NCBI GenBank assembly: GCA_963802915.1
Contig: CAWDKQ010000025.1
Location: 1-64,000, forward strand
From: JAICMB01 sp963802915
GTDB lineage: Bacteria; Acidobacteriota; Terriglobia; Bryobacterales; Bryobacteraceae
DNA: 64,000 bases
Direction: 5' to 3'
Shown here one piece after another: positions 28,525-37,623 of the stretch. Position 1 is the first letter of the stretch; each line of letters starts with the position of its first letter. The position numbers were made by a program, and so were the translations under genes. The notes under the pieces were generated by a model, which saw only the letters and a list, made by a program, of their open reading frames with translations, did no database searches and was not told the origin of the DNA.

Positions 28525-29203
28525 ACGCGGGCAGCAGACCGGCCTGTACTCCGCCGCCTGGATGTGAGCCAATATTTTAGGTTTTCGCGACCTCGGGATT
28601 AAACATGACCGTGCAGGTTCCTATACGCGAATTGGCCTTGAGTCGGTTCGCGACTGGAACACTCATAGGTTTGGCCGTCTCCAGGTGGTATGACGTGCCG
28701 CAGCGCTCCGCGGAGCCGGCGGCGTCCCGCGCGGCAGGATTCGCGGCGGCCAGCCCAGAGGATTGGGCCAAACTTCCAGGAGCCAGGACAGTGGAACGCG
28801 CCGACATCGCGCCCGGTTTGGATCCTTCCATCTATGCCTACATTAGGTGGTCCATACATGCGGACCTTTTCCGCATCCCCCTTCACTGAGCACGCCGCGC
28901 CTTTGTCATCGTGACGCTGCTGAGATACGTCCATCCTCCGCGGTTCTCATAATTCTCCAATAAATTAGCGACGATAGATACCTGTATAGAAGTTATTTGG
29001 TGTCTATTCACGATATGAACCAAGCGCGCCAGCGGGTATGGCTCCGTCGGTTTCTCTTGGGCCGTCGTGTCCGCCAGATTTACGTAGCGTTGCTCTTCGT
29101 AGTGACCACGATTATCTCTCCAGCCTCCGCAATCTGCCAACTCGCTTCCCCACCCGACTCCGACGCCGCAATGTTAACGTGAGACTTAGTCCCTGTTAAC
29201 GCG
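28525..29203. other. region without a confidently recognised gene
   Basis: ORFs of 60-110 codons exist on both strands (28605-28889 plus, 28599-28934 and 28577-28831 minus), but none has a family motif or a clear ribosome site. A 55-codon ORF from ATG 29015 on the plus strand has a hydrophobic stretch (IYVALLFVVTTIISPASA) resembling a signal peptide, and could encode a short exported peptide at low confidence. The promoter of the aminotransferase should lie at its 3' end. Confidence 0.4.
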
Positions 29204-30319
29204 ATGATTCTTCTTCACGACATCCCCGCCCAGTACACAGAACTGCGCACCGAGATCGACGCCGCCGTCGCGCGCGTCCTCGATTCCTCACAGTTCATCC
29301 TCGGCCCCGAGGTCGCCGCTCTCGAACAAGAGTTCGCCGATTATTGCCAGGCCGCGCACGGCGTTGGAGTCAACTCCGGCACCAGCGCTCTTCACCTCGC
29401 CCTGTTGGCTGCCGGCATCGGTCCGGGCGACGAGGTCATCACTGTTCCGTACACCTTTTTCGCCACAGTCGCGGCCATCGGTTACGTCGGAGCAACTCCG
29501 GTCTTGGTCGATCTCGACCCGCGCACATTTAATATGGATGTCTCGCAGATCGAGTCTCGCATCACGCCGAAGACGCGCGCGATTCTTCTCGTCCATCTTT
29601 ATGGCCAGCCCGCCGACATGGATCCGATCCTGGACATCGCCCGCCGTCGAAATCTCATCGTGATCGAAGACGCCGCCCAGGCGCATGGCGCCGAATATAT
29701 GGGAAAGCGCGTCGGCTCCATCGGCGACCTCGGCTGTTTCAGCTTCTATCCCACCAAAAATCTCGGAGCGGCCGGCGAAGGTGGAATGGTGGTAACAAAC
29801 AATCCCGACTACGCGCACAAAGTTCGCATCTTGCGTGATTGGGCACAGGAAGGAAAATACCGCCCCGTCCTAAAAGGCTACAATTATCGCCTCGAAGGAA
29901 TGCAAGCCGCCATCTTGCGCGTGAAACTTCGAAAACTCGAGAAATGGACCGAAGCGCGCCGAGCCGTAGCGCGCGCTTACGATCGCTTACTTGCATCTTC
30001 CGATTTACTCCTACCGGTAGTATTGCCTGGAGTCCGGCATGTATACCACCTCTACGCCGTTCGGAGTAGCGAACGCGACCGCCTGCAATCCGAACTAAAG
30101 GCCGCGGGCATCCAAACCGCCATTCACTATCCCGCTCCGATTCATCTTCTTCCCGCCTATGCCGATGAGCGCTATCGAAAAGGGGACCTTCCCGTTTCGG
30201 AGGAATGCGCTCGCACGGTGTTATGTATTCCAATGCACCCTTTCCTCAGGCACGATGAAGTGGAGACCGTGGCCGAAGCCCTGATCTCTGTTTCCGCAAC
30301 TTTCGAACACGCGGGCTAA
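29204..30319 (+). CDS. DegT/DnrJ/EryC1/StrS-family PLP aminotransferase
   Basis: 371 residues. These enzymes aminate nucleotide-linked keto-sugars for surface polysaccharides. The N-terminal NSGTSALHLALLAAGIGPGDEV binds the cofactor phosphate. IVIEDAAQAHGAEY precedes the PLP lysine in SFYPTKNLGAAGEGG (about residue 186). The C-terminal half has YNYRLEGMQAAILRVKL and HLYAVRS. It stands alone here, though ugd lies 9 kb away on the other strand. The sugar substrate is not predictable. Confidence 0.92.
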   Translation: MILLHDIPAQYTELRTEIDAAVARVLDSSQFILGPEVAALEQEFADYCQAAHGVGVNSGTSALHLALLAAGIGPGDEVITVPYTFFATVAAIGYVGATPVLVDLDPRTFNMDVSQIESRITPKTRAILLVHLYGQPADMDPILDIARRRNLIVIEDAAQAHGAEYMGKRVGSIGDLGCFSFYPTKNLGAAGEGGMVVTNNPDYAHKVRILRDWAQEGKYRPVLKGYNYRLEGMQAAILRVKLRKLEKWTEARRAVARAYDRLLASSDLLLPVVLPGVRHVYHLYAVRSSERDRLQSELKAAGIQTAIHYPAPIHLLPAYADERYRKGDLPVSEECARTVLCIPMHPFLRHDEVETVAEALISVSATFEHAG

Positions 30320-30353
30320 AGCGCTACGAGCTTAGGTCGATGAGAAGAGTAAG

Positions 30354-32078
30354 ATGTCGAGTTCCACGCTCTCATTTACCGGAATCAGTAATTACTCCAG
30401 CGATTTCGAGGCTATTCTCGCCCGCCAGGTCTCGATCGCGCAAATCCCCATCACGGCGCTCCAGAACACGCAGGCCAATAACACTTCGAAAGTGCAATTG
30501 ATCACCAGCCTGAGCAGCGCTGTCGCTACGCTCGGGACTACGATCGGAAACCTTGGAAGCATCGGCGCCAGCCAAGGTTTAGCCGCGACCAGTTCGGACC
30601 CTTCAACCGTAGGGGTCTCGAACACGGGTGCGACCCAAGCCACCAGCTATACCATTTCGAATATCACGTCGCTTGCCAGCGCAGCCTCGGAAACTTCCAT
30701 GAGCGGTTACGCCGATTCCAGCACGGCTCAGGTTTCCTCCACCGGTTCATTGCAATTGATTGTCGGTTCGCAGGCGTACTCGATAAAGTTGAATTCGAGT
30801 ACCAACAACCTGCAAGGTCTGGAAAACGCCATCAACGCGAGTGGCGCGCCGGTAACGGCCACCATTCTCACCACCGGCACGGGAACAAATCCGAACTATC
30901 TCAGCTTGACGGCGAACAGTCAGGGCGCAACGACACTGCAACTGAACGATCTGCCGGCATCCGGCGCCCCGGTAGCTCTTCTGAATGGCGCCGAGCCGCT
31001 CGCCGAGTCGTCTGTTTCAAACTATGCGGACGCGACCACGAGTACGGTATCGGCAAACGGCAATCTGAATCTAGTCGTGAACGGCAACAAGACGCAGATA
31101 ACGCTCGGCGCGGGCGACAATAATCTCAACGGGCTGGTCGACGCAATCAACAATAGCGGCGCGGGCGTGACAGCTTCCATCTCCGATTCCGGTTCCGGAT
31201 CCAAGCCTTATTCCATGGTGCTCACCGCCAACAACCTCGGCGCGACTTCCATGGAGCTCAACGACGTGCCCGCCGGCGGCAGCGCTACGAACCTGCTCGG
31301 CACAACCAATAACAATGCCAATCAGGGCTCGGCTGCCTCTTTCGAGTTGAACGGCATTCCCGTGGTTTCGCCTACAAATACCGTTACCGATGTAATCCCG
31401 GGGCTGACGTTCAGCCTCTTGCAGACCACGACGGGGAGCACTACCAACGACGGCAGCGTCACCCTTTCATTAGCCTCGGACACCACTTCGCTCAGCAGCG
31501 CCCTCAGCGATCTCGCAACTAATTACAATGCGGTTCTAACTCAGCTCGCCGCCCAAACCGGTCTGAATTCGGGCTTGCTGGATGGCGACAACTCTATCCT
31601 GAGCACCGCCTCCGATCTCCAGCAATTGGCCAACTACCAGGCTCCAGGCGGCAACAATACCAGCCTGGCCACGCTCGGCATCACTTTTAACGACACCGGC
31701 CAAATGAGTTTCGACCCCACTGCTCTCTCCGGACTGTCTTCCTCACAGCTCACCAGCGCCTTCGCCTACCTTGGCTCCTCTACTACCGGTTTCGGCGCCA
31801 TCGCGAACCAGCTCACGCAGCTCACCGATCCGGTCAGCGGGACTTTAACGGCGGAGGAGACCGGGCTGAACAATGAGAACACCGATCTCTCAAACCATAT
31901 AACGACCTTGAACGACCAGCTAACAACCATGCAGAACGCCTTGACCACCCAGCTCGAGGCGGCCGACGCAGCCTGCGCCGAACTCGAATCGCAACAAAAC
32001 GAACTGACTTCGAACATCGAATCGGTAGACTTGGTGCTCTACGGTCAGAACTATGGGGCCGCGCTCGCCAGTAGCTAA
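30354..32078 (+). CDS. fliD: flagellar hook-associated protein 2 (filament cap, FliD)
   Basis: 574 residues. FliD caps the growing flagellum and folds flagellin subunits. The FliD N-domain is at residues 1-100 (GISNYSSDFEAILARQVSIAQ), and the C-terminal coiled-coil region ends with LNDQLTTMQNALTTQLEA. Between them are two tandem homologous units (about 105-210 and 222-318). Each has a YAD(S/A)(S/T)T..VS..G.L.L.V entry, then LQGLENAINASGA or LNGLVDAINNSGA, then ..LTAN..GAT....ND.PA. The central region therefore looks internally duplicated. No other flagellar structural gene is in the window. Confidence 0.88.
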   Translation: MSSSTLSFTGISNYSSDFEAILARQVSIAQIPITALQNTQANNTSKVQLITSLSSAVATLGTTIGNLGSIGASQGLAATSSDPSTVGVSNTGATQATSYTISNITSLASAASETSMSGYADSSTAQVSSTGSLQLIVGSQAYSIKLNSSTNNLQGLENAINASGAPVTATILTTGTGTNPNYLSLTANSQGATTLQLNDLPASGAPVALLNGAEPLAESSVSNYADATTSTVSANGNLNLVVNGNKTQITLGAGDNNLNGLVDAINNSGAGVTASISDSGSGSKPYSMVLTANNLGATSMELNDVPAGGSATNLLGTTNNNANQGSAASFELNGIPVVSPTNTVTDVIPGLTFSLLQTTTGSTTNDGSVTLSLASDTTSLSSALSDLATNYNAVLTQLAAQTGLNSGLLDGDNSILSTASDLQQLANYQAPGGNNTSLATLGITFNDTGQMSFDPTALSGLSSSQLTSAFAYLGSSTTGFGAIANQLTQLTDPVSGTLTAEETGLNNENTDLSNHITTLNDQLTTMQNALTTQLEAADAACAELESQQNELTSNIESVDLVLYGQNYGAALASS

Positions 32079-32093
32079 TGCGGTGCATATTTT

Positions 32094-32408
32094 ATGATTC
32101 CGAATCAACTTGCCCTCGATCTCGAAAATGCGACCAACGAACTGCTGAAAGCGTCCGAACTCAGCCTCGATGGCGTGCAGGAGCTTCTTGCGCGCCGCGC
32201 CGCGGTGCTCGCCCGTATTGCGGCGGTTGACCCCGGATCTTTCACACGAGCGGAACTCGCCACGCTCAAGACTGCGCTTCGTAAGGGAGAATCGACGCTC
32301 GAAAATCTGACTCTGTTGCGCCGCTCCAGCGCAATCGAGTGGCAGCGCCTGAACCGGCTGCGCAAAACTCCGCTTTCGAAGGATTCCGCGGTTTCACTTT
32401 CCGCCTAG
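32094..32408 (+). CDS. small helical protein, possible FliT/flagellar-chaperone-like partner of FliD
   Basis: 104 residues, almost entirely predicted helix (LALDLENATNELLKASELSL, VQELLARRAAVLARIAAVD, LATLKTALRKGESTLENLTL). It starts 15 bases after the fliD stop. Position and shape are those of FliT-type chaperones that follow fliD. Sequence similarity to FliT is not evident by eye, so the name is an inference from context. Confidence 0.6.
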   Translation: MIPNQLALDLENATNELLKASELSLDGVQELLARRAAVLARIAAVDPGSFTRAELATLKTALRKGESTLENLTLLRRSSAIEWQRLNRLRKTPLSKDSAVSLSA

Positions 32409-32588
32409 AACAGCTCGCGGCCTACGCGGTGACTGGCTAAGAAATTCCGCGCCTCTAAAGCGGATTGCGGAATACCGAATACGGAATGCGGAATTTCGGT
32501 GCCTGTCTCCGCGTTGGCCTCCGCGCTGCTAAAACCAGCCGTTCACAACCGCTTCGATACAGACCACCTCGATACAATAGAGGCGAGA

Positions 32589-33188
32589 ATGGTCAAGGAC
32601 GGGATCTATTACGCGGTTGGCCTTGCTGCCGGAGGTGCTGTCGTATCGGCGCTCTCTTCGTCTGCGTACGCCACACCCTTATTTCTGCTGGCGGCGTTCT
32701 GTCTATATTTCTTCCGCGATCCCGACCGCATACCTCCCTCCGGCGAGGTCGCAGTTTCACCCGCCGATGGTAAAGTGGTCGACATCCGCCGTGATGCGCC
32801 CGACACCACGCGAATCAGCATTTTCATGAACGTCTTCGACGTACACGTCAACCGCTCCCCAGTGGCCGGAAAGATCTCTGACGTCCACTATCAGCGGGGC
32901 CAGTTTATGGCCGCGAACCGCGAAGGCGCCAGCAGCAAGAACGAACAAAACATCGTCACCATTGATGCCGGCGACACGAAGGTCAAGTTTTCCCAAATCG
33001 CGGGGCTCATCGCGCGCCGCATTGTCTTCTACAAACATCCCGGCGACAACGTGGGCAAGGGCGAGCGGATCGGACTCATCAAGTTCGGGTCTCGCGTTGA
33101 TGTCTTCTTCGGACCCGAATGGGCAATCGAGGTCCAGGAAGGAACACGCGTGTCCGCCGGAACATCCGTGCTGGCCAAAAGAAAGTGA
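32589..33188 (+). CDS. psd: phosphatidylserine decarboxylase proenzyme, short (type A)
   Basis: 199 residues from ATG 32589 (MVKDGIYYAVGLAAGGAV). Upstream in-frame starts give an unlikely extension. Converts phosphatidylserine to phosphatidylethanolamine. Contains FFRDPDRIPP, SPADGKVVDI, IFMNVFDVHVNRSPVAG and the self-cleavage site IKFGSRVDVF (Gly-Ser, where the serine becomes the pyruvoyl group). An N-terminal hydrophobic segment anchors it to the inner membrane. pssA begins 4 bases later, so consecutive steps are in one operon. Confidence 0.94.
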   Translation: MVKDGIYYAVGLAAGGAVVSALSSSAYATPLFLLAAFCLYFFRDPDRIPPSGEVAVSPADGKVVDIRRDAPDTTRISIFMNVFDVHVNRSPVAGKISDVHYQRGQFMAANREGASSKNEQNIVTIDAGDTKVKFSQIAGLIARRIVFYKHPGDNVGKGERIGLIKFGSRVDVFFGPEWAIEVQEGTRVSAGTSVLAKRK

Positions 33189-33192
33189 GCGC

Positions 33193-34080
33193 ATGGCAAA
33201 CCTGACGTTAAAAGAACGTTTTATGGGTCCCAAGGGTCCCGGTCGCCGCCCTCGGCGCGCAGCGTACGCTTTACCAACGTTCTTCACGGCTGGAAACATC
33301 TTCCTGGGATTTCTGGCCATTGTCCGGTCATTTCAAGGCGCCATGGCCGTGAGCCACGGCAGCCTCGGATCGAACCGCAACTTCGAAGTTGCCGCCGCTT
33401 CCATTGGAGTCGCCGTGGTGGCCGACGGACTCGACGGCCGCATCGCCCGCATGACGAATACGGTCAGCGATTTCGGCCGGGAAATGGATTCGCTCGCGGA
33501 CGTCATCACATTCGGCATCGCTCCCGCCGTTCTCGCCTTCACTTGGGGAATCCAATTTGTTCCTCCCGATTCAGGGAATTTTTTGCACCGGATCGGCTAT
33601 TTCATCAGCTTCCTGTTTCTGCTCTGCGGAGCGGCGCGCCTTGCGCGCTTCAACGTGCAGACGAATCCGGTTCCGAAAAACCCGGGCCGTGCTGACCGAA
33701 AATATTTCATCGGTCTTCCCATTCCTGCCGCGGCCGCAATTGTGGCAGCCATCGTATTCGCCTGCGATTCCGTTCCCTTGGTCTGGTGGGTGTGGTCCGC
33801 TCTATGGCTCGTTCTGCTCGGCATCGTATCGTTTTTGATGGTCAGCACGTGGCGATATCCGAGCTTTAAGGACGTCCATTTGTTGCAGCCGCGTTCGCCG
33901 CTAACGATCATTCTGATTGCGGCGCTAATTTATCTCGTCTGGATTTTTCCCCAGCCCGTACTTCTCGGACTCTCCGTCACGTACGTAGCTACAGGCATCG
34001 TGATCCGCGCGGGCGGTATCATACGGCGGCGTTTCCGCCAGAATCCCCCGCGCCCGCAACCGGAGCATCAAGTTGGCTGA
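33193..34080 (+). CDS. pssA: CDP-diacylglycerol-serine O-phosphatidyltransferase
   Basis: 295 residues from ATG 33193. Makes phosphatidylserine, the substrate of Psd encoded just upstream. The CDP-alcohol phosphotransferase signature is complete in DGRIARMTNTVSDFGREMDSLAD (DG-x2-AR-x8-G-x3-D-x3-D). About eight membrane helices, including FLFLLCGAARLARFNVQ and IPAAAAIVAAIVFACDS. The last 8 bases overlap the Asd-like gene. Confidence 0.93.
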   Translation: MANLTLKERFMGPKGPGRRPRRAAYALPTFFTAGNIFLGFLAIVRSFQGAMAVSHGSLGSNRNFEVAAASIGVAVVADGLDGRIARMTNTVSDFGREMDSLADVITFGIAPAVLAFTWGIQFVPPDSGNFLHRIGYFISFLFLLCGAARLARFNVQTNPVPKNPGRADRKYFIGLPIPAAAAIVAAIVFACDSVPLVWWVWSALWLVLLGIVSFLMVSTWRYPSFKDVHLLQPRSPLTIILIAALIYLVWIFPQPVLLGLSVTYVATGIVIRAGGIIRRRFRQNPPRPQPEHQVG

Positions 34081-35089
34081 TCAAAAACCCGTTCTTACTG
34101 TCGTCGGCGCGGAATCGCTGCTGGGCCGTGAACTCGTCGACGTGCTCAGTACTTCGAAATTTCCCGCCGAGATAAAAATGGTCTCCGGCGTCGAACCCGA
34201 GGAAGCCGCTAGCGCAATTCTCACGGAACGTGAGGGCGAACCCGTCTTCCTCACCATGATTCAGGCCGGCGAGTTCGTCGGAGCCCGGGCCATCCTGCTG
34301 GCGGGAACGCCCTGGTCCTCTTCTAAAGTCGCGGAGGTGACGAGCAGCCAGCCGAAGCCACCCGTGTTGATCGATCTGACCGGCGCGTTGGAGGAGAATC
34401 CGGCCGCGCGTCTGCGGGCGCCCATGGCCGAAGATTCGCGTCCCACATCCTCCGCACCGATCTACGTGATCGCGCACCCGGGGGCTATCGTTCTGGCCGT
34501 ATTTTTGAAACAGCTCGCCAAAATCGCTCCGATCCGGCGGGTCGTCGCGCAGGTTTTCGAACCAGTCAGCGAGCGCGGCAAGCGCGGTCTCGACGAGTTG
34601 CAGCAGCAGACGGTAGGTCTTTTGTCGTTTCAGAAATTGAAGAAAGAAGTATTCGATACGCAAGTGAGCTTCAACATGCTTCCTGCGTTCGGGGATGACG
34701 CAGTGCGGTCGCTCGAAGACGTGGAAAGCAACGTGGAACGCCATCTCGCGACGTTGCTCTCTTCGCAACCGACGCTTCCCTTGCCATCTCTGCGCATTGC
34801 ACACGCGCCCGTTTTCCACGGCTACAGTTTGTCGCTGTGGGTCGAGTTCGAGAACAGACCAACTGTAGAACAGATCTCCACCGGGCTAGTGACCCCGCAC
34901 ATCGAAGTACGAACCAAGGACGAAGAAGCGCCATCGAACGTCGCCGCGGCCGGTCAGAGTGGGATCACCGTCGGATCGATTGCTCCCGACAGAAACGATC
35001 CGCGCGCTTCCTGGTTCTGGATCGTTGCCGATAATTTGCGCATCTCAGCCGACAATGCCGTGGAGGTTGCACGTGAAGTTGTCGAGTAG
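34073..35089 (+). CDS. aspartate-semialdehyde-dehydrogenase-like protein lacking the catalytic cysteine (USG-1-like)
   Basis: 338 residues, TTG start inside the pssA end with GGAG upstream. The NAD(P)-binding start TVVGAESLLGRELVDVL and overall domain order match the Asd fold (LIDLTGALEENP; C-terminal region with RIAHAPVFHGYSLSLWVEF). At the catalytic position, where Asd has the PNCST-type cysteine, the sequence reads VIAHPGAIVLAV with no cysteine. It is probably not an active Asd; USG-1-type homologues show the same loss. Lying between phospholipid and lptE/holA genes, its role is unknown. Confidence 0.8.
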   Translation: MADQKPVLTVVGAESLLGRELVDVLSTSKFPAEIKMVSGVEPEEAASAILTEREGEPVFLTMIQAGEFVGARAILLAGTPWSSSKVAEVTSSQPKPPVLIDLTGALEENPAARLRAPMAEDSRPTSSAPIYVIAHPGAIVLAVFLKQLAKIAPIRRVVAQVFEPVSERGKRGLDELQQQTVGLLSFQKLKKEVFDTQVSFNMLPAFGDDAVRSLEDVESNVERHLATLLSSQPTLPLPSLRIAHAPVFHGYSLSLWVEFENRPTVEQISTGLVTPHIEVRTKDEEAPSNVAAAGQSGITVGSIAPDRNDPRASWFWIVADNLRISADNAVEVAREVVE

Positions 35090-35597
35090 CGCTGTCGCGG
35101 CAGTGTGCCTGATGTTTGCGGCCACGGGCTGCGGCTATCACGTTTCCGGTAAAGGTGAAACTCTTCCGAAGACGATGCACACCATCGCGGTTCCGGCGTT
35201 CGGAAACATAACCGTCCGCTATAAGCTAACGGATCGCCTCCCGGAGGCGATCGCCCAGGAGTTCATCAGCCGCACGCGCTACCAGGTAGTGAACGACATG
35301 CAGCAGGCGGACGCGATTCTCAACGGCACCGTAATCAATTTCGTCGCCTACCCCATCATTTTCGACCAGGCAACCGGGCGCGCCACGGCGCTTCAAGTCA
35401 ACGTCACGCTGAACATCACACTTACCGAACGCGCCACCGGAAAGGTTCTGTATTCGCGGCCGTATTTCGAGATGAAGCAGCGCTATGAGATCAGTATCGA
35501 TCCGGAGAAGTATTTCGAAGAAAGCGACACAGCTCTGGATCGTTTGTGCCACGACACGGCCCGCCAGGTGGTTTCCGCGATTCTGGAGGCCTTCTGA
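35073..35597 (+). CDS. lptE: LptE-like LPS-assembly lipoprotein
   Basis: 174 residues from GTG 35073, with GGAGG 7 bases upstream; overlaps the Asd-like gene by 17 bases. The signal peptide ends in the lipobox AATGC, with the lipidated Cys about residue 20 (GCGYHVSG). The body has HTIAVPAFGNITVRYKLTDRL and a beta-rich domain typical of LptE, the plug of the LptD outer-membrane LPS translocon. The lptE-holA order matches many bacteria. LptD is not in the window. Confidence 0.88.
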   Translation: MKLSSSAVAAVCLMFAATGCGYHVSGKGETLPKTMHTIAVPAFGNITVRYKLTDRLPEAIAQEFISRTRYQVVNDMQQADAILNGTVINFVAYPIIFDQATGRATALQVNVTLNITLTERATGKVLYSRPYFEMKQRYEISIDPEKYFEESDTALDRLCHDTARQVVSAILEAF

Positions 35598-36619
35598 CGC
35601 CGGAACAATTCCTTCAGCGCGTCGCTAAGGGTGGTCCCGCTCCGGTGTACCTTTTCATCGGACCGGAAACCTATCAGCGCACCGCTTGCAGAAAAGCGCT
35701 TTTGGAGCGGACGCCGCAAATCGATCATTTCGATCTCGACGACACGAACCTCAGTATCGTTCTTGACGATGCCAGGTCGATGTCGCTATTCGCGTCCGAG
35801 CGCGTGATCTGGGTTTCGAGCGCGGAAGGAGCTTTACCTCGCAGCCGCGCGGCCGATGCCGGAGAAGCGGACGCTGCAAATCTCGCCGCGTATCTCCATA
35901 GTCCGACTCCGGGCATTGTTCTGGTATTCGATTGCAGCCGCTTCGAATTCGACGGCGAGGATAAAGCGAAAATCGAGCGCGTCCAGAAATTCTATGGCGC
36001 GATTGCGGATCAAGTTGAGTTCAGGCCGTTCTCATCCGATGCCGCGCGGCAACTTGCCAAGGACCTCGCGCGAACCGCGGGGCTGAATATTGGCCTGCCG
36101 GAAATTGGACTGTTGGTGGAAGCGCTGGCATCGGACGCGAGCCGCATCGCGGTCGAGATTGAGAAGCTCGCGTTATTCGCCGGGCCCGAACATAAGATCA
36201 CGGCGGAAGATATTACGCTGCTGGTTCCCAACGCTCGCGAGTCGACGGTGTTCGCCCTGGTAGCGGCGCTGGGACGCGGCGATCGCAAGCGCTCTCTCGA
36301 CAGTTTGGATGCACTGCTGCGGGAAGGCGAGTATCTGCCGCTCGCGCTGACGTTTCTCGCTACTCAATTCCGGCTGGCTCTGGTGGCGCAAGAGGCCAAT
36401 CTGCGGAACGCCAATCAGGTCCAAAGCTATTTCACGCGGCAGGGAATTCGCATGTGGCGCGACCGCGCGGAGCAAGTCTGTCAGACGGTCGGCGCATTCT
36501 CAAAAGACAAGCTGCAAGACTGCATCGAGAAAGTATTTTGGGCGGACAAAGCTCTACGCGATTCCCGCCCCGACGATCGCGTCGTGATGGAAGAACTGGT
36601 TCTCAGTCTGACGCGGTAG
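35594..36619 (+). CDS. holA: DNA polymerase III subunit delta, apparent CTG start
   Basis: About 341 residues. Clamp-loader subunit that opens the sliding clamp. It begins TPEQFLQRVAKGGPAPVYLF, and an AAA-like domain has GPETYQRTACRKALLE and VIWVSSAEGALPRSR. The C-terminal collar has LREGEYLPLALTFLATQFRL. The family start (M/L)TPEQF is coded by CTG at 35594-35596, which overlaps the lptE stop as CTGA, with GGAGG 4 bases upstream. The nearest in-frame ATG (35546) would add 16 atypical residues inside lptE. Confidence 0.92.
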   Translation: MTPEQFLQRVAKGGPAPVYLFIGPETYQRTACRKALLERTPQIDHFDLDDTNLSIVLDDARSMSLFASERVIWVSSAEGALPRSRAADAGEADAANLAAYLHSPTPGIVLVFDCSRFEFDGEDKAKIERVQKFYGAIADQVEFRPFSSDAARQLAKDLARTAGLNIGLPEIGLLVEALASDASRIAVEIEKLALFAGPEHKITAEDITLLVPNARESTVFALVAALGRGDRKRSLDSLDALLREGEYLPLALTFLATQFRLALVAQEANLRNANQVQSYFTRQGIRMWRDRAEQVCQTVGAFSKDKLQDCIEKVFWADKALRDSRPDDRVVMEELVLSLTR

Positions 36620-36681
36620 CACAACACCCCTTACGAGCGATAAAATATCTGGTCTGTCGTTTGTCTGAAAAGGGGGAAAAC

Positions 36682-37623
36682 GTGGTTATTCGGCTTTGTA
36701 CGTTTCTCTTAACTGCCACTTGTGTTTTCGCGTCGCAGTTCACGCTGGTTGAATTCTCTACTGTCGGCCTTGACGGAAATCCGGGCGGACCGGCTCCGGT
36801 TTACGGTCCGGTGCTCGGCACTGCGAGCGGAACATTATCTGGTAGTTCGGCCGCGACGGACGGAAGCTACATGCAAACTTATAGCGGTTCGGGCTCGGCC
36901 TCAATCGGCGGATTGCACGCGTCTGTCAGCGAAAGCGTAAATTGTCTTTTATCGAGTTGCGGCGACTACGCGCTCCCCTATTCCAGTTTCGAGGGCAGTT
37001 CCGATTATGAGGTAGGCGCGAGCGCTCTGGTCTGGTGGAACGACATAGTCACCGTAACTCCGGGACCTGGGCTGGCGAGTCTGAATTTCGTATTCGACGT
37101 AGACGGAACCTTCTCGCAATCGGGATCCGGGAATTTGTCCGATACTTCCGCATTGCTGGTCGGCGAGGACTGCAGCGCGACGGAGACCCTGTGCACCGGA
37201 GGTCCTCCGGCCACGCCGAGACATATCGCAACGGCGCAGATCACTCAGGATGGTCAAGTGACGATTAATCTGATCCCTTGGGTATTGAATCAGCCATTCG
37301 ACTATGAGTTCATTCTCGCTGTGAACGCGGACGCTATCCCAAACACGGTTGGCGCGCAGGGCTATATCAGCGGCAACAGTTCGGCGACCACTGATTTTTC
37401 GGATACCGTGCAACTGGTCGCCGTCAACCCGGTGGACAGCGCCGGCAATATCGTCTCCGGGACAATGATTACGTCGGAGTCCGGCTACGATCTGCCGGGG
37501 TCGGTTCCTGAGCCGCCCACGTTTGGCGGGGCCATGGCAGGATTGCTTTTGATGCTTGGCATTTACTCGTATCGCAAGGCTTGTATCGGATCGATCTGCG
37601 TGGCGCGACGCGCCGGCAAATAG
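36682..37623 (+). CDS. PEP-CTERM sorting-signal exoprotein
   Basis: 313 residues from GTG 36682 with AGGGGG upstream. Signal peptide VIRLCTFLLTATCVFASQ, a Gly/Ser-rich beta-type body, and the C-terminal PEP-CTERM signal VPEPPTFGGAMAGLLLMLGI followed by basic residues (YSYRKAC). Such proteins are cleaved by an exosortase and moved to the surface or exopolysaccharide. The last ~15 codons are antisense to the C-terminal codons of an ADOP remnant, so the natural end of the gene may have been altered. Exosortase is not in the window. Confidence 0.82.
   Translation: MVIRLCTFLLTATCVFASQFTLVEFSTVGLDGNPGGPAPVYGPVLGTASGTLSGSSAATDGSYMQTYSGSGSASIGGLHASVSESVNCLLSSCGDYALPYSSFEGSSDYEVGASALVWWNDIVTVTPGPGLASLNFVFDVDGTFSQSGSGNLSDTSALLVGEDCSATETLCTGGPPATPRHIATAQITQDGQVTINLIPWVLNQPFDYEFILAVNADAIPNTVGAQGYISGNSSATTDFSDTVQLVAVNPVDSAGNIVSGTMITSESGYDLPGSVPEPPTFGGAMAGLLLMLGIYSYRKACIGSICVARRAGK

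Noticed and set aside
28599..28934. Overlapping ORFs on both strands as a hidden gene
   Set aside because: No ribosome site, no motif, no plausible composition; neither strand is convincing.
32460..32510. Short near-tandem CGGAAT(A/G)C units as a regulatory repeat upstream of psd
   Set aside because: Only three or four imperfect units, no symmetry and no link to a known regulator.
35546..35593. ATG 35546 as the holA start
   Set aside because: The added residues overlap lptE and do not resemble the family; the CTG with GGAGG fits better.
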